A stretch of DNA of 46,350 nucleotides from Stenotrophomonas sp. PS02298. GTDB lineage: Bacteria; Pseudomonadota; Gammaproteobacteria; Xanthomonadales; Xanthomonadaceae. The stretch covers positions 1-46,350 of the forward strand of contig NZ_JASCOR010000015.1 in assembly GCF_029959445.1 (NCBI RefSeq), written 5' to 3'. Under the pieces are notes generated by a model, which was not told the DNA's origin, searched no databases, and saw only the letters and a list, made by a program, of their open reading frames with translations. The position numbers and the translations under genes were made by a program. Each line of letters opens with the position of its first letter. Position 1 is the stretch's first letter. This document shows, in pieces, positions 1 to 7,310 of the stretch.

Positions 1-142
1 GCCAAAGCCGAAGCCAAAGCCGAAGCCGAAGCCGAAGCCAAAGCCAAGGCCGAAGCCAAGGCCGAAGCCAAAGCCGAAGCCAAAGCCAAAGCCAAAGCCA
101 AAGCGTCTGGTCACCGCCGGTCGGGGCAAGCGCGGTGCCTGA
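1..142 (+). CDS. 3' end of a low-complexity (Lys/Pro- or Lys/Ala/Glu-rich) reading frame, partial
   Basis: Positions 1-104 are a run of alternating six-base units (gccaaa, gccgaa, gccaag). Frame 2 reads a Pro-Lys alternation and ends in RLVTAGRGKRGA with a TGA at 140-142, just before a non-coding family repeat. Frame 1 would read an Ala-Lys/Ala-Glu alternation but runs on through that repeat, so I prefer frame 2. Basic low-complexity tails of this sort occur on RNA-modifying enzymes and histone-like proteins, but the start lies outside the window and no family can be named. Even the strand is not certain, because the repeat is open in several frames. Confidence 0.35.
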   Translation, partial: PKPKPKPKPKPKPKPRPKPRPKPKPKPKPKPKPKRLVTAGRGKRGA

Positions 143-164
143 TTCTCGCCGTGGCAATGACGAG

Positions 165-218
165 CCCTCCCTTCTCCCGCATGCGGGAGAAGGTGCCCCG
201 CAGGGGCGGATGAGGGGC
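165..218. repeat. Short palindromic family repeat
   Basis: CTTCTCCCGC at 171-180 and GCGGGAGAAG at 183-192 form a perfect dyad around a central AT. A second small hairpin, GCCCC-gca-GGGGC, follows at about 195-207, then a GGATGAGGGGC tail. I recall this arrangement as a common dispersed intergenic repeat in Xanthomonadaceae. It sits between the end of the first reading frame and the 274-306 terminator. Copy number in this genome cannot be seen from here. Confidence 0.55.
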
Positions 219-273
219 GCTGTTGCCACTGATTTGACCGTCGTACAAAACAAAAACTCAACACCCATAAACC

Positions 274-306
274 AGAAAGGCCGACGCAATGCGTCGGCCT
301 TTCTTT
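274..306. terminator. Bidirectional intrinsic terminator
   Basis: Stem AGAAAGGCCGACGC (274-287), loop AAT, and complementary arm 291-304, with T-rich sequence on both sides. It lies between the rightward frame ending at 142 and the leftward rhlE ending at 339, so it can serve both. Confidence 0.8.
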
Positions 307-338
307 GCAACTCATCTCATCCCAACAAGACGTTGGAA

Positions 339-1742
339 TCAGGCGCTGGTACGGCTCTGGCCACGGCCGCCACCACCACCACGACGCTGACCACCACCCG
401 GGTGCGCATCACGACGCTGCTGGCCATTGCCGGCATTGCGCTGGCCGCCCGGCTTCTGCGGCTGGCCGCCACGGCCGCCGCGCGGTGCATCGCCGGTCGG
501 GCGACGTGCCGCATGGCCGCCGTTGCCGCGACGCGGTGCCTTGTGGCCGCCCGGATGCTCAGCCTTGCCCGGTGCGCTGTTGCCCCAGCGAATCGGGGTG
601 TGCGGCTCAAAGCCCGGCACGTCACGGATGTCCATGTCGCGGTCGAGCAGACGCACGATCTGGCGCAGCAGCTTGGCTTCGTCCTGGGCAACCAGCGACA
701 CAGCCTCACCGGTCGAACCGTTACGGCCGGTACGGCCGATACGGTGCACGTAGTCTTCCGGCACCATCGGCAGGTCGTAGTTGATGACCTTCGGCAGCTC
801 GTTGATGTCGATGCCGCGGGCAGCGATATCGGTGGCCACCAGCACGGTCACGCGGCCGGCCTTGAAGTCAGCCAGTGCGCGCAGGCGCTGGCCCTGGCTC
901 TTGTTGCCGTGGATTGCCGCGGTCTTGATGCCGGACTTCTCCAGGAAATCCGCCAGCTTGTCGCAGCCGTGCTTGGTGCGGCCGAACACCAGCGTCTGCA
1001 CGCGGGAATCCTTGGCCAGCAGGTGCAGCAGCAGTTCACGCTTGCGCGCGCCATCCACCGGGTGCACGCGGTGGGTGATGGTCTCGGCAACGGTGTTCTT
1101 CGGCGTGACCTGGATCTGCTCCGGGTTGTGCATGAACTCCAACGCCAGCTGCTTGATGCTGTCTTCGAAGGTGGCCGAGAACAGCAGGGTCTGGCGATTC
1201 TGGCGCGGCAGCTTGGCCAGGATGCGCTTGATCGAGGGCAGGAAGCCCATGTCGAGCATGCGGTCGGCTTCGTCCAGCACCAGGATCTCGACGCCCGACA
1301 GGTCGACGCTGCGACGCTCCAGGTGGTCGATCAGGCGGCCCGGGCAGGCGACCAGCAGGTCGACGCCACGGCGCAGCATGTCCAGCTGGTTGCCCATGCC
1401 GACGCCACCGTAGATGCAGGCGCTGGGGATGCGCAGGTACTTGCTGTAGCCACGCAGGCTGTCATGCACCTGGGTGGCCAGTTCGCGGGTCGGTGCCAGC
1501 ACCAGGGCGCGCGGACGGCGCGGGCCATTGCCCACGCTCTGTGGCGAGGTTGCCAGGTGCTGCAGCAGCGGCAGGCCGAACGCGGCGGTCTTGCCGGTAC
1601 CGGTCTGGGCGCCGGCCAGCAGGTCGCGGCCGTCCAGCGCAAGCGGAATGGCCTGCTCCTGGATCGGGGTCGGGTTTTCGTAGCCCTGCTCGGCGAGCGC
1701 GCGCAGCAGGAAGGGCGCAAGGCCCAGGTTTTCAAACGACAT
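339..1742 (-). CDS. rhlE: DEAD-box ATP-dependent RNA helicase, RhlE type
   Basis: Cytoplasmic RNA helicase that remodels RNA or ribonucleoprotein using ATP. It has the full motif series: Q motif (F-x-x-L then PTPIQ, residues 3-30), Walker [20 protein letters not shown], Walker [15 protein letters not shown], and HRIGRTGR at the end of the second RecA domain. From about residue 375 the protein becomes a Gly/Arg/His/Pro-rich tail typical of RhlE proteins, probably a non-specific RNA-binding extension. At 467 residues it has normal length. The ATG at 1742 opens directly on the Q-motif region. It is a single-gene unit ending before the 274-306 terminator; a sigma-70-like promoter about 250 bases upstream would give it a long leader. 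Confidence 0.95.
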   Translation of the reverse strand: MSFENLGLAPFLLRALAEQGYENPTPIQEQAIPLALDGRDLLAGAQTGTGKTAAFGLPLLQHLATSPQSVGNGPRRPRALVLAPTRELATQVHDSLRGYSKYLRIPSACIYGGVGMGNQLDMLRRGVDLLVACPGRLIDHLERRSVDLSGVEILVLDEADRMLDMGFLPSIKRILAKLPRQNRQTLLFSATFEDSIKQLALEFMHNPEQIQVTPKNTVAETITHRVHPVDGARKRELLLHLLAKDSRVQTLVFGRTKHGCDKLADFLEKSGIKTAAIHGNKSQGQRLRALADFKAGRVTVLVATDIAARGIDINELPKVINYDLPMVPEDYVHRIGRTGRNGSTGEAVSLVAQDEAKLLRQIVRLLDRDMDIRDVPGFEPHTPIRWGNSAPGKAEHPGGHKAPRRGNGGHAARRPTGDAPRGGRGGQPQKPGGQRNAGNGQQRRDAHPGGGQRRGGGGGRGQSRTSA

Positions 1743-2115
1743 GGAGTACTCCGAAACTTGAAGAACGCGCGCCCGCAGGGGCTTGCGTTGCTGATCATTG
1801 AAGACCAGCTGATCTCGGAGCGTTCCCGTAAACCGCGCTGCAAGATCTGGGATGCAACCAACGCGGTGCGCTGGCTGGAATGCGTGACGATAGGCGTCGG
1901 AGTGGGGGCGGGCGGGCGGATGGGCCAGATGGCCGCTGATCCTGCACCGCCGGCGATCCCTGAGGGAAACGGACGGCCGCTGGCAGACCGCGCTAGTCTA
2001 AGGGAATGTTTCGGCTGGCACAAAAACGCCCGTTCAGCATTCGACTGGTGAGGCTGGTGGTAGCTGGCTTATTCATTACAATTGAAACTTATTTCTCCGC
2101 AGACTGGACACTCCC
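1743..2115. other. Divergent intergenic region between rhlE and fahA
   Basis: This 373-base region shows no convincing gene. It would hold the rhlE leader (leftward) and the fahA promoter (rightward). On the plus strand TACAAT at 2077-2082 is a good -10 hexamer about 33 bases before the fahA ATG, but no good -35 lies at 17 bases. The part nearest rhlE is rich in short inverted segments and could fold in RNA; I see no named leader family. Confidence 0.5.
1995..2023 (-). promoter_or_regulatory. Candidate sigma-70 promoter for rhlE
   Basis: Read on the minus strand, TTGTGC (2023-2018) is followed after exactly 17 bases by TAGACT (2000-1995). Each hexamer matches its consensus at about four positions. 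Transcription would start near 1988, leaving a leader of roughly 245 bases before the rhlE ATG. Confidence 0.4.
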
Positions 2116-3105
2116 ATGAAGCTTGGTTCCCTGAAGGAAGGCGGCCGCGACGGCACCCTGATCGTGGTTTCGCGCGACCTGACCCGTGCGGTGCGGGCCG
2201 CTGGCATTGCCGCCACCCTGCAGCAGGCGCTGGAAGACTGGTCGAATCTGGCACCGCGGCTGAACGCGCTGTCCGAGCAGCTCAATGCCGGCGCCGTGGA
2301 AGGCGAGTTTGCCGTGGACATGCAGGCGCTGGCCGCGCCGCTGCCGCGCGCCTACGAATTCGTCGATGGCAGCGCCTACCTGCCGCACGTGGCGCGGGTG
2401 CGCAAGGCGCGCGGTGCCGAAGTGCCGGAAAGCTTCTATACCGATCCGCTGATGTACCAGGCCACCAGCGCCGGCTTCTACGGCCCGCGCGATGCAGTGA
2501 AGGTGATCAGCGAGGACTACGGCATCGATCTGGAAGCCGAGATCGTGGTCATCACCGACGACGTGCCCATGGCGGTGACGCCGGAGCAGGCGGCTGGCCA
2601 CATCCAGCTGGTTGGCCTGGTCAACGACGTCAGCCTGCGTAACCTGATCCCGGGCGAACTGGCCAAGGGCTTTGGCTTCCTGCAGTCCAAGCCGCGCTCG
2701 GCGCTGAGCCCGGTGTTCGTTACCCCGGACGAGCTGGGCGCTGCGTGGCAGGACAGCAAGCTGCACCTGCCGCTGGTCACCCACATCAATGGCAAGTGGT
2801 TTGGCGCGCCGGAAGCCGGCGTGGACATGCAGTTCAACTTCGCCCAGCTGGTAGCGCACGCGGCCAAGACCCGTCCGCTGACTGCAGGTGCCGTCGTCGG
2901 CTCGGGCACCATCGCCAATGAAGACACCGCACTGGGCGCATCCTGTTTCGCTGAACAGCGCACGGTCGAAACCCTGCGTGACGGCAAGCCGTCGACACCG
3001 TTCATGAGTTTTGGTGATGTGGTGCACATTGAGATGCTGGACCGTGACGGCGTCAGCATTTTTGGTGCGATTGAACAGCGCATCGAACAGGCTTCGCGTC
3101 CCTGA
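2116..3105 (+). CDS. fahA: Fumarylacetoacetate hydrolase family protein
   Basis: Predicted to cleave fumarylacetoacetate to fumarate and acetoacetate, the last step of tyrosine/homogentisate breakdown. The fold is indicated by MYQATSAGFYGPRD, then the metal-binding ExE (E140, E142 in DLEAEIVVI), D171 in VNDVSLRN, the QSKPRSALSP segment and GSGTIANED near the end. At 329 residues it belongs to the shorter bacterial branch rather than the roughly 420-residue eukaryotic one. The ATG at 2116 follows a weak ribosome site; earlier in-frame codons lack one. The next gene is maleylacetoacetate isomerase, the preceding step of the same pathway, which supports this substrate over other FAH-family hydrolases or decarboxylases. 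No homogentisate dioxygenase gene is in the window. Confidence 0.88.
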   Translation: MKLGSLKEGGRDGTLIVVSRDLTRAVRAAGIAATLQQALEDWSNLAPRLNALSEQLNAGAVEGEFAVDMQALAAPLPRAYEFVDGSAYLPHVARVRKARGAEVPESFYTDPLMYQATSAGFYGPRDAVKVISEDYGIDLEAEIVVITDDVPMAVTPEQAAGHIQLVGLVNDVSLRNLIPGELAKGFGFLQSKPRSALSPVFVTPDELGAAWQDSKLHLPLVTHINGKWFGAPEAGVDMQFNFAQLVAHAAKTRPLTAGAVVGSGTIANEDTALGASCFAEQRTVETLRDGKPSTPFMSFGDVVHIEMLDRDGVSIFGAIEQRIEQASRP

Positions 3106-3193
3106 AAGATAGTTGGCGCGTTGGCTGTGCTGGTGGTGAAGGAATCCTCACCGCCAGCCGTTATTGTGGTGGCAGGTGATGGGGGAATCTGAC

Positions 3194-3850
3194 ATGGAAG
3201 CAGGGCTGACGCTCTACAGTTATTGGCGCTCGAGTGCCGCTTATCGCGTGCGTATCGGCTTGAACCTGAAGGGCCTGGAGTACGCACTCACACCGGTGCA
3301 TCTGGTGCGTGATGGCGGTCAGCAGCATGCGCCGGATTACGCCGCATTGAACCCGCAGGAACTGGTGCCGACGCTGCGTCACGGCGAGCGCGTACTGACC
3401 CAGTCGCTGGCCATTCTTGAGTACCTGGAAGAAGTCTTCCCCGAGCCGGCCCTGTTGCCGGACGACGCCGGTGGCCGTGCACGCGTGCGTGCATTGGCGC
3501 AGCAGGTCGCCTGCGACATCCACCCCTTGAACAATCTGCGGGTGATGCAGTTCTTCGATCGCGAATGGAACGTGCCGCAGCCCGAGCGTGACGAGTGGAC
3601 GCTGCACTGGATGCGCACCGGCTTTGCCGCGCTGGAGACCATGCTGGCAGGTTCGTTCGACACCGGCCGCTATTGCCACGGCGCAGAGCCTGGCCTGGCC
3701 GATTGCTGCCTGGTGCCGCAGCTGTACAACGCCCGTCGTTTCCACCTGGACCTGACGCCGTATCCAACCCTGCAGCGGATTGAAGAAGCCTGCATGGCGC
3801 TGCCGGCATTCGACGCAGCCCGCCCGGAAAACCAGGTCGACGCGGTCTAA
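3194..3850 (+). CDS. maiA: Maleylacetoacetate isomerase (zeta-class GST)
   Basis: Glutathione-dependent cis-trans isomerase converting maleylacetoacetate to fumarylacetoacetate. The N-terminal thioredoxin-like half carries YSYWRSSAAYRVRIGLNLKG, the bacterial form of the zeta-class active-site motif SSCxxRVRIAL, with the usual Cys replaced by Ala as in other bacterial members. PQELVPTLRHG and LTQSLAILEYLEE are the glutathione-binding segments; the all-helical C-terminal half follows. I chose the ATG at 3194, 218 residues, because GGGGGA lies eight bases upstream; in-frame TTG (3164) and ATG (3179) codons would add up to ten residues. It lies 88 bases after fahA in the same direction, forming a two-gene catabolic unit. 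Confidence 0.92.
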   Translation: MEAGLTLYSYWRSSAAYRVRIGLNLKGLEYALTPVHLVRDGGQQHAPDYAALNPQELVPTLRHGERVLTQSLAILEYLEEVFPEPALLPDDAGGRARVRALAQQVACDIHPLNNLRVMQFFDREWNVPQPERDEWTLHWMRTGFAALETMLAGSFDTGRYCHGAEPGLADCCLVPQLYNARRFHLDLTPYPTLQRIEEACMALPAFDAARPENQVDAV

Positions 3851-3863
3851 CAGGGCTGGTGGT

Positions 3864-4017
3864 TGTGGGAGCGGCGCAAGCCGCGAAGCTGACATGCGAT
3901 GTAGGAGCGGCGTAAGCCGCGAAGCCGGCATTGCATCCGAAGCAGCAGATCACCCAATGCCCGGCGAAATTGGTGTCCGGATCCATCAGTTGCTTCGCGG
4001 CTTACGCCGCTCCCACA
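3864..4017. repeat. REP/BIME-like cluster: two direct and one inverted copy
   Basis: A 26-base unit beginning TGTGGGAGCGGCG occurs at 3864-3889, again with two changes at 3900-3925, and inverted at 3992-4017. Each unit contains an internal GCGGC/GCCGC dyad, as in REP sequences. The cluster lies between the convergent maiA and pilU genes. No REP-associated transposase is nearby. Similar units are dispersed in Stenotrophomonas, Xanthomonas and Pseudomonas genomes. Confidence 0.75.
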
Positions 4018-4044
4018 AAAGCCAGGGTCGACCCGCTTCATGAA

Positions 4045-4069
4045 AAAGCCCCGCAATGCGGGGCTTTCT
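4045..4069. terminator. Intrinsic terminator between maiA and pilU
   Basis: AAAGCCCCGC (4045-4054), loop AAT, GCGGGGCTTT (4058-4067). The A-run at 4043-4047 becomes the U-tract for pilU on the minus strand, and TTTCT follows on the plus strand. Confidence 0.8.
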
Positions 4070-4087
4070 GTTGCATGAACCACCAGC

Positions 4088-5218
4088 TCAGAACCCGTGC
4101 GTGATCGCCGCCGGTGCCGATACCGCGAAATCCGCATACGGATCATGCTCGCCGCTGCCACCTTCGGAGAGGCGGAACTTCAGCGCCAGGCCATCGCGCG
4201 AGTCGGCGGCGCGTAGCGCTTCCTCCTGTTCGATGATGCCGTCCTTCACCATCCGGAACAGGCACTGGTCGAAGCTCTGCATGCCTTCTTCCAGCGAGTC
4301 TTCCATTGCCTGCTTGATGGTGTGCACCTCGCCGCGGCGCAGCAGGTCGCGGATCATCGGCGTGTTGATGAGCACTTCGGTTGCGGGGCGGCGGCGGCCG
4401 TCCTTGCCCTTGACCAGGCGCTGCGACACCACCGCGCGCAGGTTCAGCGACAAGTTCATCAAGACGTTCTTGTGCGCGCTTTCCGGGAAGAAGTTGAGGA
4501 TGCGCTCGATGGTCTGGTCAGCGTTGTTGGAGTGCAGCGTGGCCAGGCACAGGTGCCCGGTCTCGGCGAAGGCGATGGCTGCCTCCATGGTCTCGGCGTC
4601 GAGGATTTCGCCGATCAGGATCACGTCCGGTGCTTCACGCATCGCGTTCTTCAGCGCGTTGTGGAAGGCGTGGGTATCCAGGCCGACTTCGCGCTGGTTG
4701 ACGATGGACTGCTTGTGCTTGTGCAGGAATTCGATCGGGTCCTCGATGGTGAGGATGTGCCCGGTCGAGGTGCTGTTGCGGTGGTCGATCATCGAGGCCA
4801 GCGAGGTCGACTTGCCCGAGCCGGTCGAGCCGACCACCAGCACCAGCCCGCGCGGGGTCATGATCACGTCCTTCAGCACCTGCGGGAGGTTGAGCTCCTC
4901 GATGCTGGGGATGCGGCTCTTGATCGCACGGATGACCATGCCGACTTCACCGCGCTGCTTGAACACGTTGACGCGGAAGCGCCCGGCGTCGGCCAGGGCG
5001 ATGGCCATGTTCAGTTCCAGGTCGCGCTCGAACTGCGGCACCTGGCCTTCGTCCATCAGCGAGTAGGCGATTTTCTTGACCATGCCCGGCGGCAGGCCGG
5101 TATTGCCCAGCGGGTACAACTTGCCTTCAATCTTGATGTAAACCGGCGCTCCGGTGGTCAAAAACATGTCCGAAGCGTTTTTTTCGGTCATCAGCTTCAA
5201 GAAATAGCCGATATCCAT
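4088..5218 (-). CDS. pilU: Type IV pilus retraction ATPase accessory, PilU
   Basis: Hexameric secretion-type ATPase acting at the cytoplasmic base of type IV pili, supporting PilT-driven retraction and twitching. Walker A GSTGSGKST is at residues 130-138, followed by an Asp box, a Walker B segment ending DVILIGEI and the His box HLCLATLHSNNADQ. The C-terminal extension after about residue 340 and the N-terminal DIGYFLKLMTEKNASDMFLT pattern fit PilU better than PilT. I chose the ATG at 5218 (376 residues), preceded by TTGGGGAAAA at a suitable distance; an upstream in-frame start at 5278 would add 20 poorly conserved-looking residues. It stands alone here: no pilT lies beside it within the window. 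Confidence 0.92.
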   Translation of the reverse strand: MDIGYFLKLMTEKNASDMFLTTGAPVYIKIEGKLYPLGNTGLPPGMVKKIAYSLMDEGQVPQFERDLELNMAIALADAGRFRVNVFKQRGEVGMVIRAIKSRIPSIEELNLPQVLKDVIMTPRGLVLVVGSTGSGKSTSLASMIDHRNSTSTGHILTIEDPIEFLHKHKQSIVNQREVGLDTHAFHNALKNAMREAPDVILIGEILDAETMEAAIAFAETGHLCLATLHSNNADQTIERILNFFPESAHKNVLMNLSLNLRAVVSQRLVKGKDGRRRPATEVLINTPMIRDLLRRGEVHTIKQAMEDSLEEGMQSFDQCLFRMVKDGIIEQEEALRAADSRDGLALKFRLSEGGSGEHDPYADFAVSAPAAITHGF

Positions 5219-5315
5219 GCGAAATTTTCCCCAACAAACGGCGGCGTGCCGTTGCAAGCACGCCTCAGGCTTGACCACAATGGCCGTGCTCAGTCACCCA
5301 AGCAACGGCTCCCCA

Positions 5316-5702
5316 ATGAAATCTAGCTTCGCACAATTAAGACGATTCCTGTGTGCTACCGCCTGCACATTCGTGCTATGCGGCAGTGCTTTGGCGCAGG
5401 ATCCGGGCGCAATGGAATTGCTTGCCGCACAACAGGCCGTCGAGAAGGCCGACCGTGCCGACGCCGATCAGTACGCGCCGGACACGATGGCGATGGCCCG
5501 CCAGCAGCTGGGCCAGGCCCAGCAGGCAGCAGGCGACCGACGGCAGCGCAAGCAGGCGCCGATCCTGGCGCTGCGCGCTGCAGCCGACGCCGATCTGGCA
5601 CGTGCGCAAAGCGAGGAAGCCGTTGCACAGGCCCAGCTGGCCCAGCGCAAGGCTGAGGTTGCACAGCTGCAACGCCAGTTGGCGACAGGGGAGGGACGTT
5701 GA
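5316..5702 (+). CDS. Secreted DUF4398-like coiled-coil protein
   Basis: A 128-residue protein with a signal peptide (basic LRRF, hydrophobic core, CGSALA then QDPG) and a mature part that is almost entirely Ala/Gln/Arg-rich helix, with many Q-x-x-L-A and K-A-E heptad-like steps. The composition and the coupled OmpA-like neighbour suggest the DUF4398 family of periplasmic or surface proteins. A Cys lies before the cleavage site, but FVLC is not a good lipobox, so I favour signal peptidase I. The stop TGA (5700-5702) shares its A with the ATG of the next gene, so the two are translationally coupled and probably act together in the envelope. Function unknown. Confidence 0.75.
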   Translation: MKSSFAQLRRFLCATACTFVLCGSALAQDPGAMELLAAQQAVEKADRADADQYAPDTMAMARQQLGQAQQAAGDRRQRKQAPILALRAAADADLARAQSEEAVAQAQLAQRKAEVAQLQRQLATGEGR

Positions 5703-6583
5703 TGCGGATCCGGAATCTGGTGGTTGTCGGCCTGTTGGCCATGCCGTTGCTGGCGCTGGCCGCGGAAGACCCGGCGGTGGCGTCCTTGAACCAGCGTCTG
5801 CTGGTGCTGCAGGCCGACATGGCCACGGCCGACGTGGCCTCGTTCGAGAAGCTGCAGGCACAGCAAGCCATCGCAGCGCTGGCCAAGGCCAAGCGCAAGG
5901 AGCTGGATGACGCCCGTTACCTGGCCGAGCGTCGTGTCGCGATTGCCGAGGCAGCCAGCCGCGCGGCGTTGGCGCAACGTGAGGCCGACGAACTGGAGCG
6001 GACCCGCAGCGAGTTGCTGATCGAGGCTAGCCGCCGCGATGCCGCCCGTGCCCGTCAGGAAGCCGAACAGCTGCGGGTACAGACCCAGATCCAGGCCGAG
6101 GAGGCCGAGCGCCTGCGCCTGGCGGCCGAAGCCGAGACCTTGGCCCGGCAGGACGCGGAGACTGCGTTGACCAGTGTCGCCGGTCGCCAGCAGGCGCGTT
6201 TGAGCACGGCCCAGCAGAACGCGGCCAAGCTGGCCCGCGAGGAAGCGGAGCTGGTGTCCGGGCAGAAGTTGCCGGCCTCCAAGTTCGATGGCCGTGGCGA
6301 GATCTACACCTTCAGCGGCGATGCGTTCGCGGCTGGCCAGGCGACGTTGTCCGCCGCTGCCGGCAACCAGGCCAAGGCGCTGGCCGAGTACCTGAACATC
6401 GGCAAGAAGGGCCGGGTCACCATCGAAGCCTATGACAGCGCCAATGGTGTTGGTCAGCGGCGTGCGCAGGCGCTCAAGGACGCGCTGGTGGCAGGCGGCG
6501 TTGCGGCCAACCGCATCCAGGTGACGGGTAAGAAAGCAGCCTCTACCCGGGCCCGTTCAGCGGAAGTCATTATCGCGCCGTGA
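5702..6583 (+). CDS. OmpA-family protein with long periplasmic coiled coil
   Basis: A 293-residue envelope protein: signal peptide (VVVGLLAMPLLALA), a long Ala/Glu/Arg-rich helical region to about residue 190, then a C-terminal OmpA-like domain that normally grips peptidoglycan. The domain is divergent: the usual GHTDxxG is EAYDSANGVG, but the Asp and the following Arg (GQRRAQALK) that contact diaminopimelate in the family appear kept, and a GVAANRIQVTGKK segment matches the next conserved block. There is no beta-barrel half, so it is more like a periplasmic tether than a porin. The start at 5702 overlaps the previous stop by one base. Confidence 0.78.
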   Translation: MRIRNLVVVGLLAMPLLALAAEDPAVASLNQRLLVLQADMATADVASFEKLQAQQAIAALAKAKRKELDDARYLAERRVAIAEAASRAALAQREADELERTRSELLIEASRRDAARARQEAEQLRVQTQIQAEEAERLRLAAEAETLARQDAETALTSVAGRQQARLSTAQQNAAKLAREEAELVSGQKLPASKFDGRGEIYTFSGDAFAAGQATLSAAAGNQAKALAEYLNIGKKGRVTIEAYDSANGVGQRRAQALKDALVAGGVAANRIQVTGKKAASTRARSAEVIIAP

Positions 6584-6704
6584 CAAACTTAAATGGCTGA
6601 ACTTGTTAGGTTTTTGTCATTCGCGTGAGGCTGAATGCGGATCGATTTGAATATTCAGTAAACGTTTCCGCATAGCTCTTGCCGGAACCTTTCTGCAGGC
6701 GTAG

Positions 6705-6892
6705 GGTCAATTGTCCGGGCGGCACTTTCGTCGTCCGGACAACGGAGGGCCGAGCCGGTGCAAGCGTGGCGCGAACCAGTAACCGATAGCTCCTGGCAGG
6801 TTGGCCGGAGGACGGTTGGTGGTGCCACGGTGAGCGGCTTGGCTTTCCAATCCAGCAACGCCCCGTGCCGCCAGGCCGGGGCGTTCTTGTTT
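6705..6892 (+). ncRNA. Candidate structured small RNA or leader with its own terminator
   Basis: The 328-base gap 6584-6911 has no convincing gene. Within it TTGTCCGG (6711-6718) pairs with CCGGACAA (6735-6742), and the inner arms GCGGC/GTCGT extend the stem to 13 pairs using G-U wobbles. About 115 bases of GC-rich sequence with further short pairings follow, ending in the terminator at 6857-6892. A wobble-extended hairpin plus a terminator ahead of, not behind, a gene suggests an RNA product or an attenuated leader of the YdcH-like gene. It does not match the cores of 6S, SRP, tmRNA or RNase P RNA that I know. No strong promoter was found. Low confidence. Confidence 0.3.
6857..6892 (+). terminator. 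Intrinsic terminator upstream of the YdcH-like gene
   Basis: AACGCCCCG (6857-6865) pairs with CGGGGCGTT (6877-6885), followed by CTTGTTT. It ends 20 bases before the next start codon, so it terminates something upstream: the OmpA-like gene 270 bases away, a small RNA, or an attenuated leader. Confidence 0.7.
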
Positions 6893-6911
6893 CTGCATGA
6901 AGGAGGTAGTC

Positions 6912-7130
6912 ATGTTCGAAGGGCAGCCGCAGAGTGAAATCGACGCATTGGCCAAGGCCAACCCGGAGTTCAAGCAGCTCTACCAACAGCACAAGAAGCT
7001 GAACAAGAAATGCATGGACGCGGAGCTGGGTGTGCTCCCGATTGACGGGGCAACCTTGGGACAGATGAAACGGGAAAAACTGCTGGCCAAGCAGAAGCTC
7101 CTGCGGATTTACGAAAACAGCATCAACTGA
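6912..7130 (+). CDS. YdcH family protein (DUF465)
   Basis: A 72-residue soluble helical protein. The pattern of an acidic/polar helix, NPEFKQLYQQHKKLNKK, then a lysine-rich second helix (LGQMKREKLLAKQKLLRIYE) is that of the YdcH/DUF465 family, small helical hairpins of unknown function common in Proteobacteria. The start at 6912 is fixed by a near-perfect AAGGAGG six bases upstream; the in-frame ATG at 6897 has none. It follows a terminator and is followed by a long hairpin, so it appears to be its own small transcript. Confidence 0.85.
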   Translation: MFEGQPQSEIDALAKANPEFKQLYQQHKKLNKKCMDAELGVLPIDGATLGQMKREKLLAKQKLLRIYENSIN

Positions 7131-7157
7131 ACCTTCCCCACGCTGGACCGTTTATGT

Positions 7158-7199
7158 CGCGGACCGTGGCGGCCTCCTCGTCGGCCGTCATTGTCCGCG
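7158..7199. other. Long imperfect hairpin between the YdcH-like gene and cbs
   Basis: Positions 7158-7174 pair with 7183-7199 over 17 positions, with one mismatch and two G-U pairs around an eight-base loop. No T-run follows on the plus strand. It could be a factor-dependent terminator for the YdcH-like gene or an mRNA element ahead of cbs. Confidence 0.45.
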
Positions 7200-7310
7200 T
7201 CACTTGGCAGTGTTGGCCTGCTGCCTGAAGGTGGGGTTACCTGACTTTCGCGCACAACCAACGGATAATCATCGGTCCGGCCGCAGTGCGGCGCGATCTG
7301 AAGTCAACCG

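Noticed and set aside
135..2051. Long rightward open frame opposite rhlE
   Set aside because: It is antisense to a helicase with every motif intact, is Ala/Arg/Gln-rich in the way of high-GC shadow frames, and begins inside a non-coding repeat.
4322..5326. Long rightward open frame opposite pilU
   Set aside because: Shadow of pilU; His/Gln/Val-rich composition and no domain pattern.
6600..6900. 6S, SRP, tmRNA or RNase P RNA
   Set aside because: None of their conserved core sequences is present; kept only as an unassigned RNA candidate.
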